64,000 nucleotides of DNA from Entomospira nematocerorum (GCF_028748105.1 NZ_CP118168.1:682001-746000), one strand, 5' to 3'. Counted from the stretch's first letter, positions 16,157 through 25,436 are shown. The notes: generated by a model from the sequence alone, not told the origin. Numbers and translations: made by a program.

Positions 16157-18505
16157 TCAGGTAGAGAAGAGTTTCAACTCCTCTTCAACATGATAAAATA
16201 GTGTTCCTTTGGGGTAATTGTTTTTATGATTTTTTACACCAACTTCTATTCCTGTTAAAATAGTTAATGCCTCGTATATATGGTTGCATGGCCAAAGATG
16301 AAACTGTTGTTTCTCTATTGCTGCCAAAATATCTTCAGGTAAAAAGAGATGCTGGATGTTGTCCTTTGGAAGAATGACTCCTTGTTCTCCTGTTAAGCCA
16401 CGGCGTTGGCATATGGTGAAAAATCCAATAATCTTTTCAGATATTCCTCCAATTGCCTGAAGATCACCATGTTGATTCATACTACCTGTAATTCCAATTG
16501 ATTGCTTTAAGGGAATATTAGCGATAGCGGAGATAATAGCACAAACTTCTGCCGCCGTAGCGGAGTCACCTTCAACCCCATCATATGTTTGCTCAAAAGC
16601 AAGCGTTGCTGTAAGACTAAGGCTTTGATATCGTCCGAATTGATGGCGAATAAAGGCTTCGGCAATAAAAGCCCCCTTATCGTGGATCTCTCCTGAGAGT
16701 CCTGCCTCACGCTCTATATTAATCAGGCCATCTTTGCCCGCTGTTGCTGTAGCACTTAATAGAGTGGGAAGGCCAAAAGGACTTTCTGAAATTTCAATCA
16801 CAACTAACGCAAGGACTTTACCAATCGCAGATCCAGTTGTTTTAATTTGGATACTTCCCTCTTCAATTTCCTCTAGCATTTGCTGCCAAATAAGACTTTT
16901 ATTATAACGATTAAAGTCGAGAGCTTTTTCTATATTCGCTTTAGTAAGCTGAAGATTATAGATTTTTAGATAACTAATGATCGGATTAATAATATTTAAT
17001 TTACAACTAATGTGTTTACGATTTTCACTATGTTGAATAAAGTAGTAAAGTAGTGCTTGGACAATTTCGGTGTTAGAGTCAGCGTGAGGAAAGTATTCTG
17101 CTAGGACTTGCGAGATCCAATACATATATGCTTGCAAGATTGGAGGATTATATGTTATATGATTTTGCCAAAAGCTTATATAAGGAAAGAGTTGTGTTAT
17201 ACTGCGATCTTGAAGAAGAAGGGTTTCATATAGAGAGTGGGAGCATGTGAGGATAAATTTTGTTGTAATGGGCATGGTGATTGTAGGAAGTGTTGCATGT
17301 TCTGCCGTAAGGGGGATAGTTTGGGTCTTCAAGATTTCCTTGAAGCTGAGCCAGTGTTCTGGATTACGAATGAGATCATATATATCTATGACAAAAATAC
17401 TAGAAGGATACAGTAAAAATAACCCTAGATCTACTTGTGGATAGCTTTCTTTGTTCTCATAACTACCCCAGAGATGCGGAATAGTGTCTGTATTAATGAA
17501 TTGATAGGACATACTAGGGTGGCTATCAATAACACTAAGGTTCAACGGTAATGTGAAGGCATCTAATAGGGGAATATGATGTGGAGATGGTGTATCCTGC
17601 AGCGTTTGTTCTATACTTAGGTGTAAGTTTGTAAGAAAATTAATGATTGCAGTGTCAGATATATCGTTGATAATTGCATTAAAGAGGTTATGAGTAACGG
17701 ATAGAGATTTTTTTCGGATGTCACTGTGTAGTGCCTCTTCATAGTGCATCTCCTGTTTTCGTATCTCTCTCAGAGCTTCTAGCCATTGATGCGTGACAGC
17801 TTGATATGATTTCTGTATAGTCGCCCACTGTTCTGAGGTAATTTTTTTTTCATAGTATAGATGATCAATGTCATCTAGATTATAGAGAGTCTCCTCATGC
17901 ATGACTTGAATTTTTGGGAAAGATTTGAATCGTTGGGGCTCCTCATCATTGATATATAGTGACAGTTGTTTGGCCAGTGATTTGACTGGATGCAGAAGTT
18001 TTTGCTCCAAAAGAAGAATATGTCGGGTATAGGTCTCTTCTAATAAGAGAATTTCTTCTTCTTGACTAAGATTTTGTAGGGATTGTTGTAATGAGCGGGA
18101 AAAAAGACGGAGTTTCATTGCAGTTGCTTGTGCAGTTGCTTGCTCCAGTGGTATGATTGTAACTTGAGGGGTCTGTACGGATGTTTGTGGTACATGTGGT
18201 TGCCATAAGACTAGATAGGAAAGTCTCTCTTGCTGTGCGAAATTTGGAGTATGTTGCTTAAGCCATGTGTGATAATTTGTATTTTTCGATCCAATAATAA
18301 GTAAGGGTTCATTAGGTAGTTGATGGAGCCATTGAGTTGCAATATTGATAGCTGTTGGCTGTAAAAGCTCTTGCAGGTGTTGCGTTGGTTGGTTGATATG
18401 AAGGGCATCACTATCAGGAGTCGGTAGGATAAAACGAGCAGCTGCAACTGATAGGGATGACGGAGGTGTAATGGATGGTTGGGGGGATACTTGCTGTTTT
18501 TTCAT
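16157..18505 (-). CDS. Lon-type (S16) protease with degenerate AAA half
   Basis: 782 residues from the ATG at 18505. A TTG at 18544 is possible but overlaps the predicted -35 box. The C-terminal S16 domain is intact: EGDSATAAEV holds the Ser (648) and GGISEKI the Lys (691), 43 residues apart as in E. coli Lon. The N-terminal and middle parts follow the AAA_32 LonB-like layout, including a late FVIDIYDLIRNPEHW block. The Walker A site reads LLIIGSKNTNYH instead of GxxxxGK[ST], and no clear Walker B is visible. It probably acts as an ATP-independent or partner-dependent protease. Confidence 0.8.
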   Translation of the reverse strand: MKKQQVSPQPSITPPSSLSVAAARFILPTPDSDALHINQPTQHLQELLQPTAINIATQWLHQLPNEPLLIIGSKNTNYHTWLKQHTPNFAQQERLSYLVLWQPHVPQTSVQTPQVTIIPLEQATAQATAMKLRLFSRSLQQSLQNLSQEEEILLLEETYTRHILLLEQKLLHPVKSLAKQLSLYINDEEPQRFKSFPKIQVMHEETLYNLDDIDHLYYEKKITSEQWATIQKSYQAVTHQWLEALREIRKQEMHYEEALHSDIRKKSLSVTHNLFNAIINDISDTAIINFLTNLHLSIEQTLQDTPSPHHIPLLDAFTLPLNLSVIDSHPSMSYQFINTDTIPHLWGSYENKESYPQVDLGLFLLYPSSIFVIDIYDLIRNPEHWLSFKEILKTQTIPLTAEHATLPTITMPITTKFILTCSHSLYETLLLQDRSITQLFPYISFWQNHITYNPPILQAYMYWISQVLAEYFPHADSNTEIVQALLYYFIQHSENRKHISCKLNIINPIISYLKIYNLQLTKANIEKALDFNRYNKSLIWQQMLEEIEEGSIQIKTTGSAIGKVLALVVIEISESPFGLPTLLSATATAGKDGLINIEREAGLSGEIHDKGAFIAEAFIRHQFGRYQSLSLTATLAFEQTYDGVEGDSATAAEVCAIISAIANIPLKQSIGITGSMNQHGDLQAIGGISEKIIGFFTICQRRGLTGEQGVILPKDNIQHLFLPEDILAAIEKQQFHLWPCNHIYEALTILTGIEVGVKNHKNNYPKGTLFYHVEEELKLFST

Positions 18506-18515
18506 GATAGAACTT

Positions 18516-18544
18516 AGTATAGAAGAAAAGTCTCGTTGTGACAA
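18516..18544 (-). promoter_or_regulatory. Promoter of the Lon-like gene, near-leaderless
   Basis: Reverse strand: TTGTCA (18544-18539), 17-base spacer, TATACT (18521-18516). Ten bases separate it from the ATG at 18505, leaving a leader of only a few bases. Confidence 0.5.
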
Positions 18545-18557
18545 TAGTAAAATAAAC

Positions 18558-18586
18558 TTGACAAAAGGGAGTAATATTTTTAATAT
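18558..18586 (+). promoter_or_regulatory. Promoter of the acyltransferase gene, near-leaderless
   Basis: TTGACA (18558-18563), 17-base spacer, TAATAT (18581-18586). The ATG at 18594 is seven bases downstream. It is back to back with the promoter of the Lon-like gene, with the two -35 boxes 13 bases apart. Confidence 0.65.
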
Positions 18587-18593
18587 GGATGGT

Positions 18594-19538
18594 ATGAGTA
18601 GTCACAGAGAAGTCGCAAACACAGAAGTTCATAATAAAGTATATCAATTTTATATGCAGTCCCCAGGTTCACGAGAACGAATGATCGATCTCCTCGCACA
18701 GTTCCCTGAGGAAGAGGAGGAGGAGGTTACTGCAGAAACAGTCTATAAGTCGGGCAGTTTGAAAGCCAGAAGAATAGCGGATCCCCTGGCTGCACAACTC
18801 ATTTTACCTGGTAGTGGTATTGTAGATCCTCATCATTTGGCAGAGAGCTGGGAACTGTCTCAATCAGGAAAATCGGTATTGGTTTTATGCGAACATTTTT
18901 CTAATTTTGATTTAACCAATATTACATATCTTACGGATCATGAACCGCTGATTGGAGAGGAATTTGCTAATAAACTTACGGCAATGGCAGGTGTGAAGCT
19001 CAGTAAAGAGAGTGATCGATTTATTACCTCTTTTATTAAAATTTATAATCGTATTGTGATTATTCCATCTCGTACTCTGAATAATCTCTCTGCAGAGGAG
19101 CGAGAGGAGTACAATCGGAGAATGGGCCCAATCAATATGGCCGCTCTTAAGGAGATGACAAAGCGTAAGATGACAGGGCATCCTATATTAGTGTTTCCTA
19201 CGGGAACAAGGACAAGACCTAATAAGCCTGAGACTGCTCAAGCAGTAAAAGAGATCTATAGTTATATTCGTAGCTTTGATTATATTCAATTTTTAAGCTT
19301 GAATGGGGTGAATTTAAAAGTATCAGCATCGATGAGTGATGATGAACCACAACCCAATATTATTATGATGGGTGCTGCTAAACCTATTAGTTCGCAAGAT
19401 TTTTTGGAGCAAGCAGCGATACATTGTTCTAAGAATGTCAATCTTCGAGACTTTGTTCCTGAATATGTGATGAGTCAATTACATCAGTTACATGATTATG
19501 TGGAGCCTATTCGACTAGCAAAGCCTAATGCTATTTAG
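18594..19538 (+). CDS. Glycerolipid acyltransferase (PlsB/PlsC superfamily)
   Basis: About 314 residues from the ATG at 18594. The in-frame ATG at 18585 lies within the -10 box. The two superfamily motifs are CEHFSNFD (HX4D, acyl transfer His/Asp) and LVFPTGTRTR (substrate binding, FPEGTR-like). This points to acylation of glycerol-3-phosphate or lysophosphatidate at the inner membrane. Motif II reads TGT rather than EGT, and I cannot tell sn-1 from sn-2 activity. A bidirectional terminator shared with aspS follows. Confidence 0.75.
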   Translation: MSSHREVANTEVHNKVYQFYMQSPGSRERMIDLLAQFPEEEEEEVTAETVYKSGSLKARRIADPLAAQLILPGSGIVDPHHLAESWELSQSGKSVLVLCEHFSNFDLTNITYLTDHEPLIGEEFANKLTAMAGVKLSKESDRFITSFIKIYNRIVIIPSRTLNNLSAEEREEYNRRMGPINMAALKEMTKRKMTGHPILVFPTGTRTRPNKPETAQAVKEIYSYIRSFDYIQFLSLNGVNLKVSASMSDDEPQPNIIMMGAAKPISSQDFLEQAAIHCSKNVNLRDFVPEYVMSQLHQLHDYVEPIRLAKPNAI

Positions 19539-19555
19539 GAGCTGATAGTGTATTC

Positions 19556-19597
19556 AAAAAGAGTAAGGGAGGATCTACCTCCCTTACTCTTTTTTTA
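19556..19597. terminator. Bidirectional terminator, acyltransferase and aspS
   Basis: A perfect 12-bp stem (19561-19572 with 19578-19589), five-base loop, A run on the left and T run on the right. It overlaps the aspS stop. Confidence 0.92.
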
Positions 19598-21376
19598 TTT
19601 GACTGGTTTTTGTAGATCTAGGTGTAACTCTTGTAGTTGCTCGTTTTCAATAAAAGCAGGAGCTTCTTCCATCGGAGCAAACCCGGCGGTATTTTTGGGG
19701 TAGGCGATAACTTCCCGAATGGTTTCTTCTTGACACATGATCATGACAAGTCGATCTAATCCAGCCGCAATGCCTCCGTGAGGGGGTGCACCATATTCAA
19801 ATGCATCAAGCATAAAGCCAAAACGTTCCTGTGCATCCTCTTTAGAGTAGCCAATAAGGTTGAAAATACGCTCTTGGAGTTGTCTATTGTGAATACGAAT
19901 CGATCCTGATGCTAGCTCATAACCATTAAGAACCAAGTCATATAGATCGCCAAGTACTTCACCTGGATGTTCTTCTAGTGTGGGAATAAAACGTTCTTGT
20001 GGTGAGGAGAACATGTGATGCATAGGTTGCCACATCTGCGTATCTTCATCAAACTCAAAGAGAGGAAAATCCACAACCCAGCAAAAGGCAAATTGTGTTT
20101 GATCAATGAGGTTCAACTCCTTAGCAATGTGTTGACGAATAAGTCCAAGGGTATTACAGACCTTAGTCCAATTACCGACTGCGATAAGGATAACGTCTCC
20201 GCTATGAAAGTGGTAACTCTCATTAATACGCTCTAGGTGAGGTTGAAAGAATTTGCTTGCTCCACCTTCTATTCCTTGCTCTGATACTTTAAACCATGCT
20301 AACCCGCTGAGTCCCTGGCGCTTTGCCATATTCTCCAACTCTCCAGCTACTTTACGAGTCATTGTGGCTCCATAGTGAGGAATACGTAGCATCTTGGCCG
20401 TATTGGATGGCATACTAAGACTCTCTTTGAGGAAAATCGCATCACTATGATTGATCAGTGTCGTTGCATCTTCTAGTTCAAGTTGGTAGCGAATATCTGG
20501 CTTATCGGATCCAAATCGATTCATTGCTTCATGGTAGCTAAATCGTGGAAAGGGGCTCTCTATGATGACATTTAAGACCTCTTTCATAATCGTGGAAAAA
20601 AGGTGTTCTGCCATTTGTAAAATATCATTACGTTGAACAAAGCTCATTTCTATATCAATTTGTGTGAATTCTGGCTGCCGATCTCCACGCGGATCTTCAT
20701 CTCGAAAACATCGTGCAATTTGAAAATAGCGATCGTATCCACCAACCATGAGAATTTGCTTGTAAATTTGAGGACTTTGTGGTAGGGCAAAAAACTGATT
20801 GGGATAAATACGACTTGGCACAACGTAATCTCGAGCGCCTTCAGGTGTACTTTTAATCAGTAGAGGTGTTTCAATTTCATAGAAATTCATTGCATCGAGA
20901 GTTTTTCTAACGGTAAGAGCTACTTGATGACGAATATACAAATTACGCTGCATGCGTCCTGAGCGCATATCTAAATATCGATATTTAAGTCGGAGATCCT
21001 CTTTGGCAGGAGTGTTATCATCACTAATAATGAAGGGAGGGGTTAAGCAGGTGTTCAAAATTTCGATATCCGTAATAATAATCTCAATATCACCGGCACT
21101 CATCTCATGATTGACCATATCAGATGGTCGTGCTTGAACTGTTCCTGTAATACTAATGCAATACTCATTATGTAATGTCTTTGCTAGACTCTTTAATGCA
21201 TCACTTGATTGATCGTTAATAAGACACTGGGCAACTCCAGAGCGATCACGTATATTTATAAAGATAAGTGTGCCTTGATTGCGTAGGCGATGAACCCATC
21301 CATTCAGGGTTACCACTGAGCCAGCGAGGGTTTTATTGAGTTGGGCAACGCTATGTGTGCGTTGGCTAAATTGCAT
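19595..21376 (-). CDS. aspS: Aspartyl-tRNA synthetase
   Basis: 593 residues, the bacterial-type length with the GAD insertion. An N-terminal OB fold (GWVHRLRNQGTLIFINIRDRSG) binds the anticodon. The class II motifs are visible: FYEIETPLL (motif 1), RCFRDEDPRGDRQPEFTQID (motif 2) and GAPPHGGIAAGLDRL (motif 3). The ATG at 21376 follows GGAGGAG, and a good promoter lies upstream (21411-21440). No Asp-tRNA amidotransferase genes are visible here, so discrimination between Asp and Asn tRNAs cannot be judged. Confidence 0.96.
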   Translation of the reverse strand: MQFSQRTHSVAQLNKTLAGSVVTLNGWVHRLRNQGTLIFINIRDRSGVAQCLINDQSSDALKSLAKTLHNEYCISITGTVQARPSDMVNHEMSAGDIEIIITDIEILNTCLTPPFIISDDNTPAKEDLRLKYRYLDMRSGRMQRNLYIRHQVALTVRKTLDAMNFYEIETPLLIKSTPEGARDYVVPSRIYPNQFFALPQSPQIYKQILMVGGYDRYFQIARCFRDEDPRGDRQPEFTQIDIEMSFVQRNDILQMAEHLFSTIMKEVLNVIIESPFPRFSYHEAMNRFGSDKPDIRYQLELEDATTLINHSDAIFLKESLSMPSNTAKMLRIPHYGATMTRKVAGELENMAKRQGLSGLAWFKVSEQGIEGGASKFFQPHLERINESYHFHSGDVILIAVGNWTKVCNTLGLIRQHIAKELNLIDQTQFAFCWVVDFPLFEFDEDTQMWQPMHHMFSSPQERFIPTLEEHPGEVLGDLYDLVLNGYELASGSIRIHNRQLQERIFNLIGYSKEDAQERFGFMLDAFEYGAPPHGGIAAGLDRLVMIMCQEETIREVIAYPKNTAGFAPMEEAPAFIENEQLQELHLDLQKPVK

Positions 21377-21410
21377 GGTTATTCTCCTCCATAATAATCG
21401 ATTTATCTAT

Positions 21411-21440
21411 ATTTTATGCTTAATAGTGGAAAATAATCAA
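21411..21440 (-). promoter_or_regulatory. Promoter of aspS
   Basis: Reverse strand: TTGATT (21440-21435), 18-base spacer, TAAAAT (21416-21411), giving a leader of about 30 bases with GGAGGAG. Confidence 0.6.
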
Positions 21441-21543
21441 TAGCTGCCAAGGGAAATCCTTGACGTAGATAAAAAAGTCATGCAAAATAGAATAAAGATA
21501 TATATGTAAATTATAGTAACAATAAAGGCCGAAAGGAAACAAC

Positions 21544-21867
21544 ATGATAACAAAAAGCATAACTATTACGAATCCGATTGGATTACATACAAGATTAGCA
21601 GCAGGGTTTGTAGAGCTGACACAAACATTTCAATCTGATATTAAAATTCAAAAAGGTGAGATATACTGTAATGCCAAAGAGTTTCTAAAAATTTTAAAAT
21701 TGGGTATTACGCAAGGGAGTCATATTACTCTTTGGGTGCAGGGACAAGATGAAGAACCGGCAGCTAAATCGATTATGGAGTATCTAGAGACTTTAGAGGA
21801 AAAACATATTCCCATGCTTGATCCAGAAGAGGCACAAAAACTTTTGTTGAAGTGCAAGCCATTATAA
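21544..21867 (+). CDS. HPr-like phosphocarrier with Glu at position 46
   Basis: 107 residues, slightly longer than HPr (about 88). NPIGLHTRLAAGF places the active-site His at residue 15 and Arg at 17, as in HPr. The regulatory Ser46 region reads NAKEFLKILKLG, so residue 46 is Glu. A second, complete HPr domain with a Ser is fused in the PTS protein at 25436. This copy could therefore be a regulatory HPr that mimics the Ser-phosphorylated state, or an NPr-like protein. The start follows GAAAGGAAAC. Confidence 0.8.
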   Translation: MITKSITITNPIGLHTRLAAGFVELTQTFQSDIKIQKGEIYCNAKEFLKILKLGITQGSHITLWVQGQDEEPAAKSIMEYLETLEEKHIPMLDPEEAQKLLLKCKPL

Positions 21868-21942
21868 AATTTATGAATAAATTATTTTCATCCATCCATA
21901 CTACTTGTTTTTATCATAAAAATATAGGATAATTAGAAAAGA

Positions 21943-23391
21943 ATGAAAGAAAAATCTCGCCCATTTAGTTTTAGTAATGAACAGATACTCTTTTTATCTG
22001 TCATCGCTGTGTTACTTGTCGTGATATTGTTGCTTGGTATTACGGTAGTTCGCAATCAATTTCCCTATAAACCAGCAGCTACACGAGATGAGCGATATAA
22101 TGCACAACAAGTACACAAAATTGAAAAGGTATATAATTATATTCTAGAGCATTATGTCTATGATGTTGATGCACAAGAACTACTACATGCAGCAATTAAG
22201 GGTATGACAAATTATCTTGATGATGTGTATACGGATTATGTTATTGATAGTGAGGCAACACATCTTCAGGATATGATCCAGGGCGAGTTTATTGGAATTG
22301 GCTTAATGGTACAGGCTATTGAAGAGAGTAGTGATCCATTGAGGTATCGTTTTATTGTAACATACGTCTATAGCGGTAGTGCCGCTGAAGAGGCTGGTAT
22401 CGCCGTTGGTGATCGCATCATTGCTATTAATGGTGAGTCTCTGTCATCTGGTGCGACGGAAGAGGATGTCTTGACAAAACTAAGAGGCAAGTCCGGCTCT
22501 AAAGTGGATCTTGTTCTTCTTAGAAAAGAGGAAAAGATTAACCTGAAAGTGCGTAGAGATAAGATCTCACTACCTACGGTTCAATATGGGATGCTTCAGC
22601 CAGGACTAGGGTATATCCGTATTTCTCAGTTTACGCCTCAAACAGTACAAACCTTAGAAGATGTGCTAGAAAGCTTACAAAACCAAGGGGTATCACAGTT
22701 AATTCTAGATTTGCGCGATAATCCTGGCGGCGAGTTAGAGTCTGTTGTGATGGCGACAGATCTTTTCTTGAGTAAAGGGCTTATTGTTGAGACAAAGTCT
22801 CGATCTAGCTTGCAAAATAAAATTTACAGAGCAAATGCTGCTGTGAGTATAGATGAAAATATTCCTATTGCTGTTTTGATTAATGAACAGACTGCCTCTG
22901 CCGCAGAAGTTATGGCCGCAACGTTGCAGGACTTGAATCGTGCTACTGTATACGGTAAAAGAAGCTTTGGAAAATCAAGTGTTCAGGTGGTATTACCTTT
23001 AGGAAATCGGCCATTAGAATTTTTGAAGATGACTGTTGCCCACTATTTTACTGCAAGCGGAAAAAATATTAGTGTAGAGGGGATTACCCCAGACTATGAA
23101 ATAAGTTCTCCATATCGTCTCACGCAAAGTGAGTGGAGCAGGTTCCAATCATTGCGTAAAGAGAGTGCATATCAGCAACTTTTACAGCAGAGTCTCTCTC
23201 TTTCGGAAGAAGAGCTTCATGATGCTCTTGTGGTATTTGCCGATGACTGGGATATCCCTTATGATTTTTTACAAATGCACATAGCACAGTATGTTCGGTA
23301 TTATGAATTTGATTCAATGAAGATTAATATTCATACGGATTATATTTTATCAAAGACCATCGAAGCATTGAGCGGAGCACAGTATTCATGA
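21943..23391 (+). CDS. ctpA: C-terminal processing peptidase (S41)
   Basis: 482 residues. One N-terminal membrane anchor (ILFLSVIAVLLVVILLLGITVV) precedes a periplasmic body. A PDZ domain covers about 100-200 (GIGLMVQ, SAAEEAGIAVGDRIIAINGES). The S41 protease core has DLRDNPGGELESVV, the nucleophile in NEQTASAAEVMA and the Lys in GKRSFGKSSVQ. It trims C-termini of envelope proteins. It is first of a four-gene overlapping run; its stop overlaps rsmE as ATGA. The ribosome binding site is weak (AGAAAAGA). Confidence 0.92.
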   Translation: MKEKSRPFSFSNEQILFLSVIAVLLVVILLLGITVVRNQFPYKPAATRDERYNAQQVHKIEKVYNYILEHYVYDVDAQELLHAAIKGMTNYLDDVYTDYVIDSEATHLQDMIQGEFIGIGLMVQAIEESSDPLRYRFIVTYVYSGSAAEEAGIAVGDRIIAINGESLSSGATEEDVLTKLRGKSGSKVDLVLLRKEEKINLKVRRDKISLPTVQYGMLQPGLGYIRISQFTPQTVQTLEDVLESLQNQGVSQLILDLRDNPGGELESVVMATDLFLSKGLIVETKSRSSLQNKIYRANAAVSIDENIPIAVLINEQTASAAEVMAATLQDLNRATVYGKRSFGKSSVQVVLPLGNRPLEFLKMTVAHYFTASGKNISVEGITPDYEISSPYRLTQSEWSRFQSLRKESAYQQLLQQSLSLSEEELHDALVVFADDWDIPYDFLQMHIAQYVRYYEFDSMKINIHTDYILSKTIEALSGAQYS

Positions 23392-24158
23392 GGTTTATTT
23401 GGATAGAGGCAACAACCTTTGATATTGGAGATGTATTAACCTTAGATAGTATCCATTCAAGGCATCTACGTGATGTGAGAAGAGTCAAAGTTGGGGATTA
23501 TTTGAAGGCTCATAATATGAACTCGAATCAAATGGCTAATGTCATAGTTCAAGATATATCAAAACAGGGTGTAACAATTTCTATCGAGTCAATTGAAATA
23601 ATACCAACACCCAGAGTACAAATCGATTTGGTGCAGGGATACCCCAAAGCAAGTAAGTTTGATGATGTCTTGAGAATGGCTATTGAGGCGGGGGTAAGGC
23701 GAGTAACTCCTGTATGGACGCAGTACGCCGATGTGCGACAGCCAGGAGGTGCCCAAAAAGTTGATCGATGGATGCGTGTGGCTAGAGAAGCAGTCGAGCA
23801 ATCCGGAAATACGCAGTATACCCATACAGTTGATGTGATGGCATTATCAGATTTTTTTAGACTTACGGTGCCGTCTGAGACGACACTCGAAGTTATTTGT
23901 CATCCTATGTCTGCTAGCGATGGGCATTTCGTTAGTTTCCTTCATCATTGGAGGGATACCTTTAATAGTACAGCAACGACTATTCGAATTTTTGTTGGAC
24001 CTGAGGGCGGATTTTCCCCTTCAGAGGTCGAGGAATTTCAACGGCGTGGTGCTTATCTATATTCCTTTGGGGATACAATTGTTCGTTCAGAGCATGCAGG
24101 GATATATGCAATTGCAGGTATTAAAACATTAATAGATTATAAGGGGTATGATGTGTAA
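23388..24158 (+). CDS. rsmE: 16S rRNA m3U1498 methyltransferase
   Basis: 256 residues. An N-terminal PUA-like part (HSRHLRDVRRVKVGD) is followed by a SPOUT methyltransferase domain with the knot motifs FVGPEGGFSPSEVEEF and the C-terminal SFGDTIVRSEHAGIYAI, where E. coli has LGxRxLRTETA. It methylates N3 of U1498 in the decoding region of 16S rRNA using SAM. It overlaps ctpA by four bases and the next gene by one. Confidence 0.93.
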   Translation: MRFIWIEATTFDIGDVLTLDSIHSRHLRDVRRVKVGDYLKAHNMNSNQMANVIVQDISKQGVTISIESIEIIPTPRVQIDLVQGYPKASKFDDVLRMAIEAGVRRVTPVWTQYADVRQPGGAQKVDRWMRVAREAVEQSGNTQYTHTVDVMALSDFFRLTVPSETTLEVICHPMSASDGHFVSFLHHWRDTFNSTATTIRIFVGPEGGFSPSEVEEFQRRGAYLYSFGDTIVRSEHAGIYAIAGIKTLIDYKGYDV

Positions 24159-24901
24159 TGGAAGAGGGAAAAAGAGAGCGATTAATGTTGCTAGGGGTTC
24201 CAGTGGATATTTTTTCATCACAGCAGGCCTTTCGGGATTATGTCGTGGCGCTAGCCAGCAATGGAAAGAGTAGCCAGATTGTTTTTTTAACATATAGTCT
24301 TCTGATGAAGGCACAACGTAATCCAGTTATAATGCAGATTTTTCATGATGCAGCACTTGTTTTACCTGCGGAACCAAGTGTTATTAAGGGTCTTAGTTTT
24401 GTATATCGGAATAACTACAGAGCAATTATTCCGGTGGATGTGATAATTAGTATGTTAAGTACTCTTGAGGAGTTGCCGAACAGGAGTGTTTACCTTTTAG
24501 GGGGAACAAAAAAGACCGTGACAACCACGTATCATAATTTGAAGGGAAGTTATCCTCGTCTATTATTTGTAGGATATCACCAAGGCAGTATGAAGGCCGA
24601 CCAAGAACACGATGTTATTGAGGCGATTCGAAAAGCTTCACCAAGTATTTTGATTATATCGAAAGGCATTAAAAAGCATGAGCAGTGGATGTACTTACAT
24701 CGTAATGAATTTAAGCCTGGACTAACATTATACTGTCGAGAGTGTTTTGATGTTTTTTGTGGTAAAAAAAAGCGACCTACTGAGCGTGAGTTGCAGAATA
24801 GAGGGGGCATAAAACTATCCAGACTTCTACACTATCCTATATACGGAATCATGCTAATGGGTAATCGATGGAAGCTAAAGCGGGCAGAGCGTCATGAATA
24901 G
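24158..24901 (+). CDS. WecG/TagA-like glycosyltransferase, catalytic Asp replaced
   Basis: 247 residues. The pattern is WecG/TagA/CpsF: LGVPVDIFS at the N-terminus, IVFLTYSLLMKAQRNP, SVYLLGGTKKTV, LLFVGYHQG, and a C-terminal basic segment (HYPIYGIMLMGNRWKLKR). These enzymes transfer ManNAc-type sugars to lipid-linked acceptors at the membrane. Where the family has PDG with the proposed catalytic Asp, this one reads LVLPAEPSV, so activity is doubtful. It starts on the last base of the rsmE stop (TAATG) and overlaps the next gene. Confidence 0.65.
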   Translation: MEEGKRERLMLLGVPVDIFSSQQAFRDYVVALASNGKSSQIVFLTYSLLMKAQRNPVIMQIFHDAALVLPAEPSVIKGLSFVYRNNYRAIIPVDVIISMLSTLEELPNRSVYLLGGTKKTVTTTYHNLKGSYPRLLFVGYHQGSMKADQEHDVIEAIRKASPSILIISKGIKKHEQWMYLHRNEFKPGLTLYCRECFDVFCGKKKRPTERELQNRGGIKLSRLLHYPIYGIMLMGNRWKLKRAERHE

Positions 24902-25352
24902 ATTAGGATTATTTTTAAGCGATATTCTCCTCTATACGGAGAGAAGATCTGCATTTTTAGAGTGGTTACTCTTTGTTTCATTGTTTTTTATTCTTGATTT
25001 CTTACTAAATATCTTTCTCATGAAAATTCTCGGTTTTTTTAACATGATTACACTAATTCTTATTTTTCATTTTAGCTACTTTATTTGGTTACAGGCTCTT
25101 TTGAGTAAAGATGGTGATAAGATAAAGACAATGCTTTACTTGGGACGCTATGAAGAGCGCCAATTTAAAGTATTTTTATCACGATTTATTCCAGCTCTTT
25201 TTTTATTATCACCAGGGATTGGCGGAATGGGTATAGGATTTATTCTTGTGTTCATATTAGCTCGACCCTTGGGTGCAATTATGACACATCGAGCAAAAAT
25301 AGATTGGAAGAGTGTCTACGAAATTTTACGACTAGAGCAAGAGAGAGTATAG
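24894..25352 (+). CDS. Small integral membrane protein, possibly FxsA-like
   Basis: 152 residues with about four membrane segments: LEWLLFVSLFFILDFLL, MITLILIFHFSYFIWLQAL, and two around FIPALFLLSPGIGGMGIGFILVFILARPL. The LLSPG plus downstream glycine-rich helix resembles FxsA, an inner-membrane protein, but similarity is slight. It overlaps the WecG-like gene by eight bases and ends the operon before the terminator at 25397. Confidence 0.55.
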   Translation: MNRLGLFLSDILLYTERRSAFLEWLLFVSLFFILDFLLNIFLMKILGFFNMITLILIFHFSYFIWLQALLSKDGDKIKTMLYLGRYEERQFKVFLSRFIPALFLLSPGIGGMGIGFILVFILARPLGAIMTHRAKIDWKSVYEILRLEQERV

Positions 25353-25396
25353 ATCCCTACTAGTAGAATTGAAAATATGCTTTTGTATAGAGAGAA

Positions 25397-25436
25397 AGCA
25401 CCCCTATGACTATAAATAGGGGTGCTTCTTGTTTTT
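25397..25436. terminator. Terminator between converging operons
   Basis: An 11-bp stem (25397-25407 with 25415-25425) followed by TTCTTGTTTTTT on the + strand. On the reverse strand the hairpin is followed by TTTCTCTC, so it may also stop the PTS gene. Confidence 0.85.

Noticed and set aside
18506..18544. TTG start 13 codons upstream of the Lon-like ATG
   Set aside because: No ribosome binding site, and it overlaps the -35 box of the best promoter. It remains possible if transcription begins further upstream.
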